From the NCBI RefSeq assembly GCF_965138225.1, contig NZ_CBCSAX010000002.1: a stretch of 64,000 nucleotides of DNA. One strand, written 5' to 3'. The position numbers and the translations under genes are program-made. Origin of the DNA: Helicobacter_D ganmani (GTDB lineage Bacteria > Campylobacterota > Campylobacteria > Campylobacterales > Helicobacteraceae). Below, piece after piece: positions 1 through 8,892 of the stretch; position 1 is the first letter of the stretch, and each line of letters begins with the position of its first letter. The notes beneath the pieces were generated by a model. It saw only the letters and a program-made list of their open reading frames with translations. It ran no database searches and was not told the origin of the DNA.

Positions 1-767
1 ATCGTATTTTTCAATGTGAAATCCCAAAAATATAATTTTTTGGGCGCAGATTCGTGCTCAAACTTGGTAAGCCAAAATAGTATTTTGCTTTCATTTAAGA
101 TTTTACAATATTCATAAAATCTATCTTTAGACAATTTTCCTTCTTTTTTAAGTTTGGTAAAAATTTGATGAATGGAAGCTTTTTGTCCTAAATGTAGAAT
201 GAGATTTTGCAAAATCCAAAAATTAATAGAATCCCCCGCGAGTATTTTTAGAAATTCTCCCTTTTTGTATTCGTTAAGATATTCCGCTTCTAGTAGATTT
301 CCAAATTTTAAATAAGAATTTAAACTTTCATCAATAGGAGTTTTGTGAATCTTTGTAAATTCTTGAAAGGTGATGGGTGGAATCTCTACAAGATTGTAAT
401 TGAGATTTGTCAAAGGGGATTGCGAAATGATTGTGATTTGGGGTGTGGGAATGGAATCTAAAAGAGTAGGAGAAAAAAGAGAGGGGCTGAAATGGTCTAA
501 GATAAAAATATCAATAGTTTCTTTTTGGAGAAAATCTAGAAGAGATTCTGAAATTTTACATTGGTTAAGATGAGAATCATTAAGGTTTAGATACATTTTT
601 TTGGACGAGCTAAATTCTGCTTTAGCATAATGGTTAAGGATAATTTCTGTCTTTCCAATGCCCTTAGCACCATAAACACAAGTTTTATTATCCAATGTTA
701 ATGGCAGATGACGATGGATTTTGCTTAAATTTTTAGGATAGGATTCTAATATTTTTGCTAATTCCAT
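1..767 (-). CDS. AAA-family ATP-binding protein, C-terminus outside window
   Basis: The frame is open from an ATG at 767 to the left edge, so about 255 residues are visible and the C-terminus is missing. A Walker A motif, GAKGIGKTE, lies near residues 33-41. A hydrophobic strand ending in a LDHF-like Walker B position follows near residue 90. The second half looks like a winged-helix region (IHQIFTKLKKEGKLSKD). This resembles the small AAA ATPases (AAA_14/DUF4143 type) common in Helicobacter, whose role is mostly unknown. An AAAGGG ribosome binding site precedes the start. It is transcribed away from the two-component genes. Family call moderate, function unknown. Confidence 0.7.
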   Translation of the reverse strand, partial: MELAKILESYPKNLSKIHRHLPLTLDNKTCVYGAKGIGKTEIILNHYAKAEFSSSKKMYLNLNDSHLNQCKISESLLDFLQKETIDIFILDHFSPSLFSPTLLDSIPTPQITIISQSPLTNLNYNLVEIPPITFQEFTKIHKTPIDESLNSYLKFGNLLEAEYLNEYKKGEFLKILAGDSINFWILQNLILHLGQKASIHQIFTKLKKEGKLSKDRFYEYCKILNESKILFWLTKFEHESAPKKLYFWDFTLKNT

Positions 768-836
768 ACATTGCCCTTTTGATGTGATAGTAAAATTATA
801 TCGCAACCTCAATGAATTGAATCCATTTGCTTGTGG

Positions 837-842
837 TATAAT
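837..842 (+). promoter_or_regulatory. Sigma-70 type -10 box (TATAAT) for the two-component operon
   Basis: A TATAAT hexamer preceded by TTGTGG sits 22 bases before the response regulator start. There is no clear -35 box, as is usual for the Helicobacter housekeeping sigma factor. Confidence 0.5.
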
Positions 843-864
843 CCCTTGAAATAAAAGGATAGAA

Positions 865-1539
865 ATGAAAGCAAAAGTTTTACTGCTTGAAGATGATATG
901 GTGTTGCAAGAAATTATCGCGGAATGCTTAGAGGAAGAGGGATACGCAGTGGTGTGCTGTAGTGATGGCACAGAGGCTATGGACAAGGTCTATGAAGAAC
1001 ATTTTGATATTTTATTGCTTGATGTGATGGTTTCTGGACAAAATGGATTTGAAGCTTTGCGCTCTATTCGTCAAAGCGGCAAAGAGATTCCGGCAATTTT
1101 TATCACTGCTCTTAATTCTCTTAAGGAGCTTGAAGTTGGTTTCAAAAGCGGCTGTGATGATTATTTGCGTAAGCCTTTTGAGCTTTCTGAGTTACTCCTT
1201 AGAATGGAAGCACAATTAAAACATTGTAAAAAGTTAGATATTTTTGAATTTGGTAATGGATATTGTTTTGATTGTGCGGAGGAGATTTTGTATTATCAAG
1301 GAAACATCGTTAATCTCCCCACCAAAGAAAGAGAATTGTTAAAGATTTTGTTGCAAAATGAGGGGCATTTTGTGGGTTTGGAACAAATTTATTCTGCACT
1401 TTGGAATTATGACAAAGAGCCAAGTGAGCTAAGTTTGCGTGTGTATATTAAGAATCTGCGTAGAATCATTGGCAAAGATAATATTCTCACAAGGCGCGGT
1501 GAGGGATATTGTTACCAACCTAGCAATATGAGAGAATAA
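865..1539 (+). CDS. OmpR/PhoB-family response regulator
   Basis: A 224-residue two-component response regulator. The receiver domain occupies residues 1-118, with the acidic pair E9/D10-D11, phosphoacceptor D53, T81 and K103. A winged-helix DNA-binding domain fills residues 125-220. Its stop codon overlaps the start of the next gene (TAATG), so it is co-transcribed with its histidine kinase. Size and arrangement resemble the CrdRS and DccRS systems of Helicobacter and Campylobacter, which respond to copper or nitrosative stress and to growth phase. The sequence alone does not say which, if either, this is. Confidence 0.9.
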   Translation: MKAKVLLLEDDMVLQEIIAECLEEEGYAVVCCSDGTEAMDKVYEEHFDILLLDVMVSGQNGFEALRSIRQSGKEIPAIFITALNSLKELEVGFKSGCDDYLRKPFELSELLLRMEAQLKHCKKLDIFEFGNGYCFDCAEEILYYQGNIVNLPTKERELLKILLQNEGHFVGLEQIYSALWNYDKEPSELSLRVYIKNLRRIIGKDNILTRRGEGYCYQPSNMRE

Positions 1540-2840
1540 TGGAAGCAAGGAAAACAGCATTAAAGATTTTGGCACTTTATATCTCTACAAGTTTTGTTTT
1601 TTTAAGCATTGTTTTTTATGGTTGGTATCAGAAAGAAAAGGTTGCGATTTTGGAATCTAAGGCGATTGTATTGCGCGAAAATGCGCATACTTTGGCAATT
1701 AATTTTTATGAGAGATTGCAAGTGGATACGGGAAATATGCAAGATTTGCTGCATAGAATCGCAAAGGAATTTCAGATTCCTTTTATGGTTGTAACGCATA
1801 AGGGAGAAGTGGTTTTTAGTTCTTTATCCCGAGAAAAAAGCGAAGAGGAAGTTCAAGCAATTTGGCATACAAACGATTTAGATTTAATAAAGAGTAATCA
1901 TCACGGCAGAATTGTTGTTGTAGAGGACAAAATCTATCTCATCACGCAAAGGGTAGGGGGGAGATTTTGGTATTTGTTTCATCAGAGAATGAAAGAAAAA
2001 GAGATTCAAAATCTTCATCAATTTAACCCGCAAACAAAAAAGTTTTATTTAGTGCTTTTCTCTAATGGAATCAAAATAGAGATTTATAGGCTTTTGGGGC
2101 TGATGTTTGGAATCTTTTTGCTAGTATTAATTGCGATGAGCGTGATAGGATATTTTTTGGTATTGCTTAGCTTGAAGCCTTTGCGCAAAAAAATCCAATC
2201 TTTGGACGCGTTTATTAAGGATTCTACGCATGAGATTAATACGCCTTTGAGTGTGATTTTGATGAGTATTGAAAGAATTAAACCTAATGAATTGACGCCC
2301 TCACAATATCAAAAGTTTGAACGCATTAAGTTTGCGGCGCAAACATTGGGGAGAATCTATCAGGATTTGTTATTTTATAATTTTGATGAGGCAAGGGAAT
2401 TAAAGCTTGAAATGATTGAAATGTCGCAATTAATAGACGAACGCATCGCATATTTTCAAGATTTTTTCAAGAAAAAAAATATTCAAATCGCAAAGAAAAT
2501 TGAATTGCAAGACGCAAAAAGCTTACTAGAAGCGAATCGCAGTCATATTATTAGAGTGATAGATAATCTGCTAGATAATGCACTTAAATATACGGCAAAT
2601 GGGGGATTGGTGAAAATCAAATTAACCCAAAAGAGTTTAAGCGTTCAAGACAATGGTTGTGGAATCAAAAAAGAGGATTTGGATAAGGTGTTTGAGCGTT
2701 ATTATCGCAGCAATCGGAATCAGGGAGGATTTGGCATCGGGCTTGCCCTTGTGAAGCAAATTTGTCAAATCTATCATATTCAGATTGTTTGCAAGAGCCA
2801 AGAGGGAGAGGGAAGCGAATTTATTTTAAGCTGGAAATGA
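1539..2840 (+). CDS. Sensor histidine kinase paired with the upstream response regulator
   Basis: A 433-residue membrane sensor kinase. Transmembrane segments at about 9-28 and 185-212 flank a periplasmic sensing domain of about 155 residues. The H-box reads STHEINTPL with the phosphorylated histidine at 231. The N-box (NLLDNALKY) and G boxes (DNGCGIK, GGFGIGLALV) of the HATPase domain follow, so it should be catalytically competent. The start ATG shares one base with the stop of the regulator gene. The ligand cannot be inferred. Orthology to CrdS or DccS is possible but unproven. Confidence 0.9.
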   Translation: MEARKTALKILALYISTSFVFLSIVFYGWYQKEKVAILESKAIVLRENAHTLAINFYERLQVDTGNMQDLLHRIAKEFQIPFMVVTHKGEVVFSSLSREKSEEEVQAIWHTNDLDLIKSNHHGRIVVVEDKIYLITQRVGGRFWYLFHQRMKEKEIQNLHQFNPQTKKFYLVLFSNGIKIEIYRLLGLMFGIFLLVLIAMSVIGYFLVLLSLKPLRKKIQSLDAFIKDSTHEINTPLSVILMSIERIKPNELTPSQYQKFERIKFAAQTLGRIYQDLLFYNFDEARELKLEMIEMSQLIDERIAYFQDFFKKKNIQIAKKIELQDAKSLLEANRSHIIRVIDNLLDNALKYTANGGLVKIKLTQKSLSVQDNGCGIKKEDLDKVFERYYRSNRNQGGFGIGLALVKQICQIYHIQIVCKSQEGEGSEFILSWK

Positions 2841-2878
2841 ATCATTTTAGCTAAAATTTTATTTTCAAAGAAGATAAG

Positions 2879-3968
2879 ATGTTAAAATATTATCAACATA
2901 CGCACAATTTGCGCACGACTTATTTGTTTGGAACCCCGTTCTTTAGAAGGATTCGAAAGGTATATGGCGAGTCTGCAGGGGGGTATTTGTCTGCTATATT
3001 TATAAGTTTTTAAATTTTACATATTATAGGACACAGAGTGTTTTAGAGCCAAGTTTGCAAATCACTTTGATTAATTCGGAGTGGCAAAGAAGAATAATGA
3101 AGTTTTTGCTTGAATGCGAGGATTCTACACAGAAACTGCTTGCGTTTTGCAAAAACTTAGATGAAAAGAGTATAGAAAATGTGTTTAAGATTCTCTCAAG
3201 ACTTAAAACGCACGAGGATATTACTACACTTACCCAGAAGAACGAGAGATTCGCCATAAGCTAAAAGAGGAATTTCACCCCCAAATCTTTGAGCTAAAAA
3301 AGGGCATTTTTGCCTATAATGGCTATTTCTTGCCTATTTATCACTTTGAAGTAGGGGTGTTTTATCACAAACATAGCTTAAAAGAGGCGTTCTCTAAAGA
3401 AACTCTGCAAAGGATTAGACAAAAGGACATTATAGATGTCGGTGGTTTCATTGGCGATAGCGCCATTATTTTTGAGAGAGAATTTACAGAAAGAAATATT
3501 TATAGCTTTGAGCCTACGAGCAAGAATTACGCACTAATGCAGGAAACTTTAAGGTTAAATGATAGTAAAAGAATTATCCCCATTCATCAAGGGCTTGGAA
3601 TAAAAAGCGAAAATCTAAAAATAAGATTTTTTGGCAGTGCTTCACATATTGATTTGCGGGGTCAAAGCGAGGATTTAGAGAGTATCTCTATTGCAACATT
3701 AGATGAGTTTGTGCGAGAAAATAAGCTAGAAGTGGGGTTTATTAAGGTTGATATTGAGGGCTTTGAGCAAGAGTTTTTAAAGGGGGCTAGAGAGACGATA
3801 GAATCGCAAAAACCAGCAATGTTGCTTAGTATTTATCATAATGGAAGCGACTTTTTTGACATTAAGCCGATGATAGAGTCGTGGGATTTGGGGTATCAAT
3901 TTAAGATTATAAAGCCCATAGATTATACGATAAGCATAGAAGCTGCATTGTTTTGTGAAGCGGTGTAG
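2879..3968 (+). pseudogene. FkbM-family methyltransferase, broken by two frameshifts
   Basis: Three pieces in different frames add up to one FkbM-like protein. The ATG at 2879 opens 44 codons ending at a TAA near 3011. A second frame, readable from before 3000, carries the middle part (LEPSLQITLINSEWQ...) and stops at 3262-3264. A third frame, joined near 3205-3245 (GYYYTYPEEREIRHKLKEEF), carries the methyltransferase core: IIDVGGFIGDSA, YSFEPTSKNY and KVDIEGFEQEFLKGA. The first break lies near a G6 tract at 2978-2983. Such proteins methylate sugars or glycolipids at the cell surface. As written the gene cannot give a full product. It is probably decayed. Phase variation is less likely because the tract is short. 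Confidence 0.8.
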
Positions 3969-4283
3969 ATTGTGGAATCTTAACCTAATATTTGTGTTTT
4001 TGTCGCATTTTTGCGTTTCTCGCTGCGCCATTATGGGTGTGAGTGGTGGTGTGTGGTAGGTATCTCCACCTCGTCATTGTGAGGAGCAACGCGACGAAGC
4101 AATCCATAATCTTGACAATGAAAAAATATTCAACTGCGAGATTCCAAATTATAGATTGCCACGACTTGATAAAACAAATCTCACAATGACAAATCCTAAA
4201 CTTTGCTTTAACCTAGCATTATAGATTCCCGCAATTCTGCTCAACGTGGAATCCCGCAAGGGTAACTTGAAGTAAATAGAATC
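3969..4283. other. Intergenic stretch between the FkbM pseudogene and leuC
   Basis: This 315-base gap holds no supportable gene. Its central part is the inverted-repeat element at 4073-4190. The rest is non-coding sequence that includes the downstream ends of both convergent genes. No convincing terminator hairpin with a T-run was found. Confidence 0.6.
4073..4190. repeat. MITE-like palindromic repeat with 11-bp terminal inverted repeats
   Basis: The ends are perfect inverted repeats: GTCATTGTGAG at 4073-4083 and CTCACAATGAC at 4180-4190. A second nested pair lies inside: CAATCCATAAT at 4100-4110 and ATTATAGATTG at 4148-4158, with one mismatch. The motif GAGGAGCAACGCGACGAAGC follows the left end and recalls dispersed palindromic repeats seen in several bacterial genomes. 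A degraded inverted copy lies at 52792-52863. It has no coding capacity, so any movement would need a transposase in trans. Confidence 0.65.
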
Positions 4284-5549
4284 CTAAAGTCTAGGGTCGG
4301 CGATTTTTCCGATAATTGCGCTTTTTGCTGCGACAGCGGAATTTGCAAGATAAACTTCGGAATTACGCGCACCCATTCTACCGACAAAATTGCGATTCGT
4401 TGTAGAAACACAACGTTCATTGTCTCCTAGAATCCCCATATATCCACCTAAGCACGCACCGCAGGTTGGATTTGAAATCAGCGCACCCGCTTCTAATAGA
4501 ATATCAATGTAGCCTAATTTATGGGCTTCTTTATAGATTTGTTGCGTGCCGGGTGTGATAATAAGGCGAACATCAGAATGCACCTTGTTGCCTTTTAAAA
4601 TCTCACTTGCGATTCTTAAATCACTTAAGCGTCCATTCGTGCAACTACCGATAAAAACTTGGTCAATTTTCAAATTATCTTTGACTGCTTCAGAAATGCT
4701 TTTGCCATTACTTGGGAGATAAGGGTAGGCGATTACAGGTTCTAGCTTGCTAATATCAATGGTGAGAATGCGCGTATAATGTGCGTCAGGGTCAGAGAAA
4801 AATTCTTTTGGTTTGGCGCGTAAATTTGGACGATTCGCCAAAAATTCACGCGTAATGGAATCAGGAGCAATGATTCCATTTTTTGCCCCCGCTTCAATCG
4901 CCATATTGCAAAGTGAAAAGCGGTCGTCCATACTCAAATATGCGATTCCATCTCCGCAAAATTCAAGCGTTTGATAGAGCGCACCATCTACGCCAATTTG
5001 ACGAATAACCTCCAAAATTAAATCTTTGCCATAGATATAGGGCGCAGGCTTGCCGACAAATTCAACCTTGATAGCACTTGGGACTTTAAACCAATTTCTC
5101 CCTGTAATCATCGCATAAGCTAAATCTGTGCTTCCCATTCCTGTGCTAAATGCCCCTAAAGCCCCGTGTGTGCAAGTATGAGAATCTGCACCGATGATGA
5201 CATCGCCACTGACAACCAAGCCTTTTTCAGGCAATAACGCGTGTTCAATCCCCATATCTTTTTCGTCAAAATAATGCTTTAATTGATGTTTTTTAGCGAA
5301 ATCACGACTAATGCGTGCCTGATTTGCGCTTGCAATGTCCTTTGTGGGAATGAAATGGTCCATTACAATGCAAAATCCATCGGGATTTGCAAGCTTTTGC
5401 GCTCCGCTTTGCTCATAAGCTTTAATAGAAAGTGGTGTTGTAATGTCATTGCCAATCACCATATCAATGGGAGAATCCACAATTTCTCCTGCATAAACTG
5501 CTTTTCCTATGTGGTCTGAAAAGATTTTTTCTGTAATCGTCTGCCCCAT
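4284..5549 (-). CDS. leuC: 3-isopropylmalate dehydratase large subunit
   Basis: 421 residues, the usual length of the shorter LeuC class. It isomerises 2- to 3-isopropylmalate in leucine synthesis, together with LeuD. The 4Fe-4S cysteines are C303 (GSCTNGRL) and C363/C366 (NPTCGACLGG). The GADSHTCTHGALGAF and YLANSAVAAKSAIIGKI motifs are intact. An AAAGGAG site precedes the ATG. It is the last gene of a long minus-strand run and follows hisG by 15 bases. No leuD is seen in the window, so the small subunit must be encoded elsewhere. Confidence 0.93.
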   Translation of the reverse strand: MGQTITEKIFSDHIGKAVYAGEIVDSPIDMVIGNDITTPLSIKAYEQSGAQKLANPDGFCIVMDHFIPTKDIASANQARISRDFAKKHQLKHYFDEKDMGIEHALLPEKGLVVSGDVIIGADSHTCTHGALGAFSTGMGSTDLAYAMITGRNWFKVPSAIKVEFVGKPAPYIYGKDLILEVIRQIGVDGALYQTLEFCGDGIAYLSMDDRFSLCNMAIEAGAKNGIIAPDSITREFLANRPNLRAKPKEFFSDPDAHYTRILTIDISKLEPVIAYPYLPSNGKSISEAVKDNLKIDQVFIGSCTNGRLSDLRIASEILKGNKVHSDVRLIITPGTQQIYKEAHKLGYIDILLEAGALISNPTCGACLGGYMGILGDNERCVSTTNRNFVGRMGARNSEVYLANSAVAAKSAIIGKIADPRL

Positions 5550-5564
5550 TTTGAACTCCTTTAT

Positions 5565-6179
5565 CTAAGATTGAATTTGTGTTTTAAAAAATTTCTGAAT
5601 CTCCAAAATTTCTAATTTTTGTGCATAAAAACTATTGGGATTTGCGACTAAATAAGCACTAATTTCCATAATTGTTTCATCAATTTTGAGGTTATTTTGG
5701 CGCATAGTATCTCCCGTCTCTACTAAATCCACGATAGCGTCTGCCATACCCACAAGAGGAGCTAGCTCAATAGAGCCATAAAGCTTGATAATCTCTACAC
5801 TTATTGCCTTTTTGGCAAAAAAACTTTTGGTAATATTGACCATTTTGGTTGCAATTTTTAAATTTGGATTAGAAAAATCCAATGTGTAATGATTGGGAGA
5901 GCCAATAGCGATTTTGCATTTACCAAACCCTAAGTCAAGTAGGCGCACAAGCGAACTTTGCTGCTCTTCTAAGACATCTAATCCCACGACGCCAATATCT
6001 GCAGCCCCTCGCTCTACATAAACAGGAACATCTTGATTGCGCACAAGCATAAATTCAAATTTTTCTTTGGTTAAAATGAGTTTGCGGTCTTCAAAACAAA
6101 GCGATTCACCTATGAATTTTTCAAAAATTTGAAGTGTTTTGTCTGCGATTCTACCTTTGGGCAATGCAATTTTTATCAT
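5565..6179 (-). CDS. hisG: ATP phosphoribosyltransferase, short form
   Basis: 204 residues, the short HisG form that lacks the C-terminal regulatory domain. It catalyses the first step of histidine synthesis, joining ATP and PRPP. Typical features are the start MIKIALPKGRI, the segment YVERGAADIGVVGLDVL and the PRPP-loop region DAIVDLVETGDTMR. Its ATG overlaps the stop of coaX (ATGA). Short HisG normally works in a complex with the HisRS-like protein HisZ, which is not in this window. Other his genes are also absent here. Confidence 0.93.
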   Translation of the reverse strand: MIKIALPKGRIADKTLQIFEKFIGESLCFEDRKLILTKEKFEFMLVRNQDVPVYVERGAADIGVVGLDVLEEQQSSLVRLLDLGFGKCKIAIGSPNHYTLDFSNPNLKIATKMVNITKSFFAKKAISVEIIKLYGSIELAPLVGMADAIVDLVETGDTMRQNNLKIDETIMEISAYLVANPNSFYAQKLEILEIQKFFKTQIQS

Positions 6180-6814
6180 ACATAAATTCCTTGTGAGGTG
6201 AAGTTTTCGTTGATGGCTTTTTGCATTCCTTTAAATACAAGTAAATCGTCATAAAAACAATCTTTGAAGAATCTTGAGAGAAATTTGCCATCTCCCCCCG
6301 TAAAGTGAATTTTTTTATTTTTGGAAGTATTTTTGAGCATTAAAAGGATAGAATTTAACATACCATAACTTACCGCATCCCTTGTATTTTGTGGAAAAGT
6401 ATCCAAATCCACTCCCAAATTCATCTCGCAATCTAGCACAGAAATGCTACTAAACATTTTGCGATATTTTGCAATTCCGGGCATAATAAAACCTCCTAGA
6501 TGAATGCCTTGCTGCATAATATCTACTGTAATGGCACTTCCTGCATCAACGATGACACCATCACTAATTGCCTTGCAAGCCGCGATTCTATCAATGCCTA
6601 AGCCTTTATAATTTGTATCAATGTTTAAATAAGGCGTCAAGTCAAAACAGCGAGGATGCGCATAAAGCAAGGTATTTGTAGAATCCTCATTGACGCTGAT
6701 ATACATAATTAGCTCTTTAGAATCCTTGGGGGTTAATTTGGTTTTTTCCTCTTTCCAAATTCTACCGCGATAATAAAAGTGTAAAAAAGTGTTACCAATA
6801 TCACAGAGAATCAT
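6176..6814 (-). CDS. coaX: Type III pantothenate kinase
   Basis: 212 residues. It phosphorylates pantothenate, the first step of coenzyme A synthesis, and belongs to the ASKHA fold. Visible motifs are DIGNTFLHF at the N-terminus (phosphate loop), GLGIDRIAA, DAGSAITVD and GGFIMPG, all normal for CoaX. It starts just after the lipoprotein gene and its stop overlaps hisG, so it is co-transcribed. In H. pylori coaX (HP0862) also lies beside the same lipoprotein-dut-greA-lpxB group. Confidence 0.93.
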   Translation of the reverse strand: MILCDIGNTFLHFYYRGRIWKEEKTKLTPKDSKELIMYISVNEDSTNTLLYAHPRCFDLTPYLNIDTNYKGLGIDRIAACKAISDGVIVDAGSAITVDIMQQGIHLGGFIMPGIAKYRKMFSSISVLDCEMNLGVDLDTFPQNTRDAVSYGMLNSILLMLKNTSKNKKIHFTGGDGKFLSRFFKDCFYDDLLVFKGMQKAINENFTSQGIYV

Positions 6815-6821
6815 TACGCCT

Positions 6822-7847
6822 CTATTCTACTTCTAAAATTTTGTTACCAATGAAAATTTTGCGCGTTCCAGAAAATATAGGATTTGTAATTTCATCTGGA
6901 AGTGTGAAAATAGAGCTATTTTGCAATTCATCGTCTAATGCGATGAGGTAGCCTCGTGTTTCTAAAATCACAATATTTCTTCCGTGATTTGCTGCAGTAA
7001 AATGTGCAAAAGGAAATTTGACACGTCGTTTTTCGTTTAAATCTTGGTCTGTTAAGATGACTTCTCCCTCGCTTGTAAAGATAAAGATTCTATCCTCAAA
7101 AAACAAAATGTCTTTAATATTTGCATTAAAGGTGTTAATAACACTTGGGCTAACAGAGATAATGCGTTTAGGTGTGGCTGCAACCATACGATTTCCGATT
7201 GCTTCTAAGAAAATCACATTATTGAAATATTTATCGCCATTGACAACAATATTACGAATCATTTGCATATTGTTCTTGTCTATAATGACGAGTTTTCCAT
7301 CTAAGGTTGGTATGACGACAATATCATTTAAAAAATATGGCGCGGCAATCAGTGTATTGTTGGTAGGGGCTAATGTGCTATCTTGCTTATAAGTGATTTG
7401 ACTTTTATTTAAATCATAGAGTGCAAAAGTATTGTTATCAAAAATCACTGCGATGAGTTGTCCATACATAGAAGCACTGATAGGAGTGTTGTCAAATGCG
7501 ATGGAAGTTTGCGCATGGTCTTCTTTGTTGATTAATAAAAGAGACTGATAGGCACTTGCTAAGTAATAATCTTCTGTTTGATTAAGATACCGCGCGTCTT
7601 TTGGGAGATAGACATTTGGGATTTCAGAATATTTTGTAATAAATTGTCCATTTTTTAAGGTTGCACCATCACGAACAAGAGAAACAATAGGGGAGGGAAT
7701 AGAATCATTGAAGGAAATTTTACCTTTAATTTCTTCCTCTTTTGGCTCAAAATAATATTTAGAACCACACCCGCTAAGAGATAAAAATATAAAAAGACTC
7801 AAAAATAATAAAAGAGGATTCTTAAGAATATTACTTCTTGACATCAT
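6822..7847 (-). CDS. Predicted outer-membrane lipoprotein with a PQQ-like beta-propeller (BamB-like)
   Basis: 341 residues with a lipoprotein signal: a hydrophobic stretch then LSLSGC, with the lipidated cysteine at about residue 27. The rest is made of short repeated beta strands (LINKEDHAQ, ALYDLNKSQ, VIIDKNNMQ, LTDQDLNEK), each like one propeller blade. It overlaps the start region of the YfgM-like gene by 17 bases. The pair YfgM-lipoprotein is in the same order as yfgM-bamB of E. coli, which suggests a role in outer-membrane protein assembly. Corresponds by position to H. pylori HP0863. Function inferred. Confidence 0.7.
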   Translation of the reverse strand: MMSRSNILKNPLLLFLSLFIFLSLSGCGSKYYFEPKEEEIKGKISFNDSIPSPIVSLVRDGATLKNGQFITKYSEIPNVYLPKDARYLNQTEDYYLASAYQSLLLINKEDHAQTSIAFDNTPISASMYGQLIAVIFDNNTFALYDLNKSQITYKQDSTLAPTNNTLIAAPYFLNDIVVIPTLDGKLVIIDKNNMQMIRNIVVNGDKYFNNVIFLEAIGNRMVAATPKRIISVSPSVINTFNANIKDILFFEDRIFIFTSEGEVILTDQDLNEKRRVKFPFAHFTAANHGRNIVILETRGYLIALDDELQNSSIFTLPDEITNPIFSGTRKIFIGNKILEVE

Positions 7848-8424
7848 TGTTTCCTTGAATGCTCAAATGTTCTAGTGCATTGGCAAAATCTCTAATAGGA
7901 GAATCGTTTTGGATTTTGGATAAAATCACTTTTGCCTCTTTGCTTTTGCTTGCTTGAATCTCCAAAAATGCAGCTTGTAAATAACCAAAATCTCCAGATT
8001 CTTTGGAATCTAGTGTGTTTAAATCTTGATTCAAAGATGCGTTTTGCGATTTAGAAAATTGCGCGATAATAGGGTCTTTGCAGGATTCTAATTTTTTGAG
8101 AGTTTCTTTATCGTTGGATTCCAATGCCTTTTGAAAAAGATACAAATCATAAAGTCTGCTTTGAGAGTTTTTAAGCGAAATGATTGCATTTTCATCTCCC
8201 TTTAGAGCTTCTTCATAGAGATTAGAAAGTTTTTGTTGTTGATTTTCTTGATAATAATTGTTGCCCATATAGCCAAAAGCAAGCACAACAATGCCAATCA
8301 ATAATGTAATGAGTGGAATCTTGTAACGTTTAAACCACCCCTCAAAACGAATAAGGCTTTCTAGCATTTTTTCGTCGTTGCTCATTTCTTCTTTAATGAA
8401 ATCTACATTTTGTTTTAGGCTCAA
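7831..8424 (-). CDS. YfgM-like single-pass membrane protein with a periplasmic TPR-type domain
   Basis: 197 residues. One transmembrane helix at about 36-53 is followed by an alpha-helical periplasmic region with TPR-like periodicity. This layout matches YfgM, which works with the periplasmic chaperone network and SecYEG in E. coli. The start is a TTG with AAAGGAG six bases upstream; no ATG fits as well. It lies between dut and the beta-propeller lipoprotein, matching HP0864 by position. The family call rests on topology and neighbourhood rather than clear sequence identity. Confidence 0.65.
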   Translation of the reverse strand: MSLKQNVDFIKEEMSNDEKMLESLIRFEGWFKRYKIPLITLLIGIVVLAFGYMGNNYYQENQQQKLSNLYEEALKGDENAIISLKNSQSRLYDLYLFQKALESNDKETLKKLESCKDPIIAQFSKSQNASLNQDLNTLDSKESGDFGYLQAAFLEIQASKSKEAKVILSKIQNDSPIRDFANALEHLSIQGNNDVKK

Positions 8425-8450
8425 ATTTTCTCCTTTATTTCAATCTTTTG

Positions 8451-8882
8451 TTATTTTCCTGTGCTTCCAAAGCCTTTTTTGCCACGTTTTGTTTTATCTA
8501 GTGTTTGAACAGCTTTGATTTTTGCTTGTTTGACTTTACAAAGCACCGCTTGTGCGATTCTATCTCCCGCATTAATCTTAAAATCTTCGTCGCCGAAGTT
8601 TATTGCAATGATTTTGATTTCTCCCCGATAATCTGAATCAATCGTTCCGGGAGAATTAAGAATTGTAATGCCATACTTTAAAGCTAATCCACTTCTAGGA
8701 CGCACTTGGATTTCATATCCTTTTGGAAAGCTAAAACTAAGTCCGGTGGGAATCAATCCCCATTTGCCTTTTTCTAATATCAAATTTTCACTCGCGCAAA
8801 GGTCAAATCCCGCAGCTTCTTTGCTTTGATACTTTGGAATCACGGCATTTGGAGTCAAGGTTTTAATTTTTAAATTTGCCAT
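8451..8882 (-). CDS. dut: dUTP diphosphatase
   Basis: 143 residues. It hydrolyses dUTP to dUMP and pyrophosphate as a trimer, keeping uracil out of DNA. All five trimeric dUTPase motifs are present: AAGFDL (23-28), RPRSGLA (61-67), GTIDSDYRGE (79-88), GDRIAQ (106-111) and the glycine-rich tail KKGFGSTG (135-142). It sits between greA and the YfgM-like gene in the minus-strand run, as in H. pylori. Confidence 0.96.
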   Translation of the reverse strand: MANLKIKTLTPNAVIPKYQSKEAAGFDLCASENLILEKGKWGLIPTGLSFSFPKGYEIQVRPRSGLALKYGITILNSPGTIDSDYRGEIKIIAINFGDEDFKINAGDRIAQAVLCKVKQAKIKAVQTLDKTKRGKKGFGSTGK

Positions 8883-8892
8883 AAGAGTTGCC

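Noticed and set aside
2978..2983. Phase-variable poly-G tract in the FkbM gene
   Set aside because: Six G is shorter than the tracts normally prone to switching, and a second frameshift downstream would still block the product.
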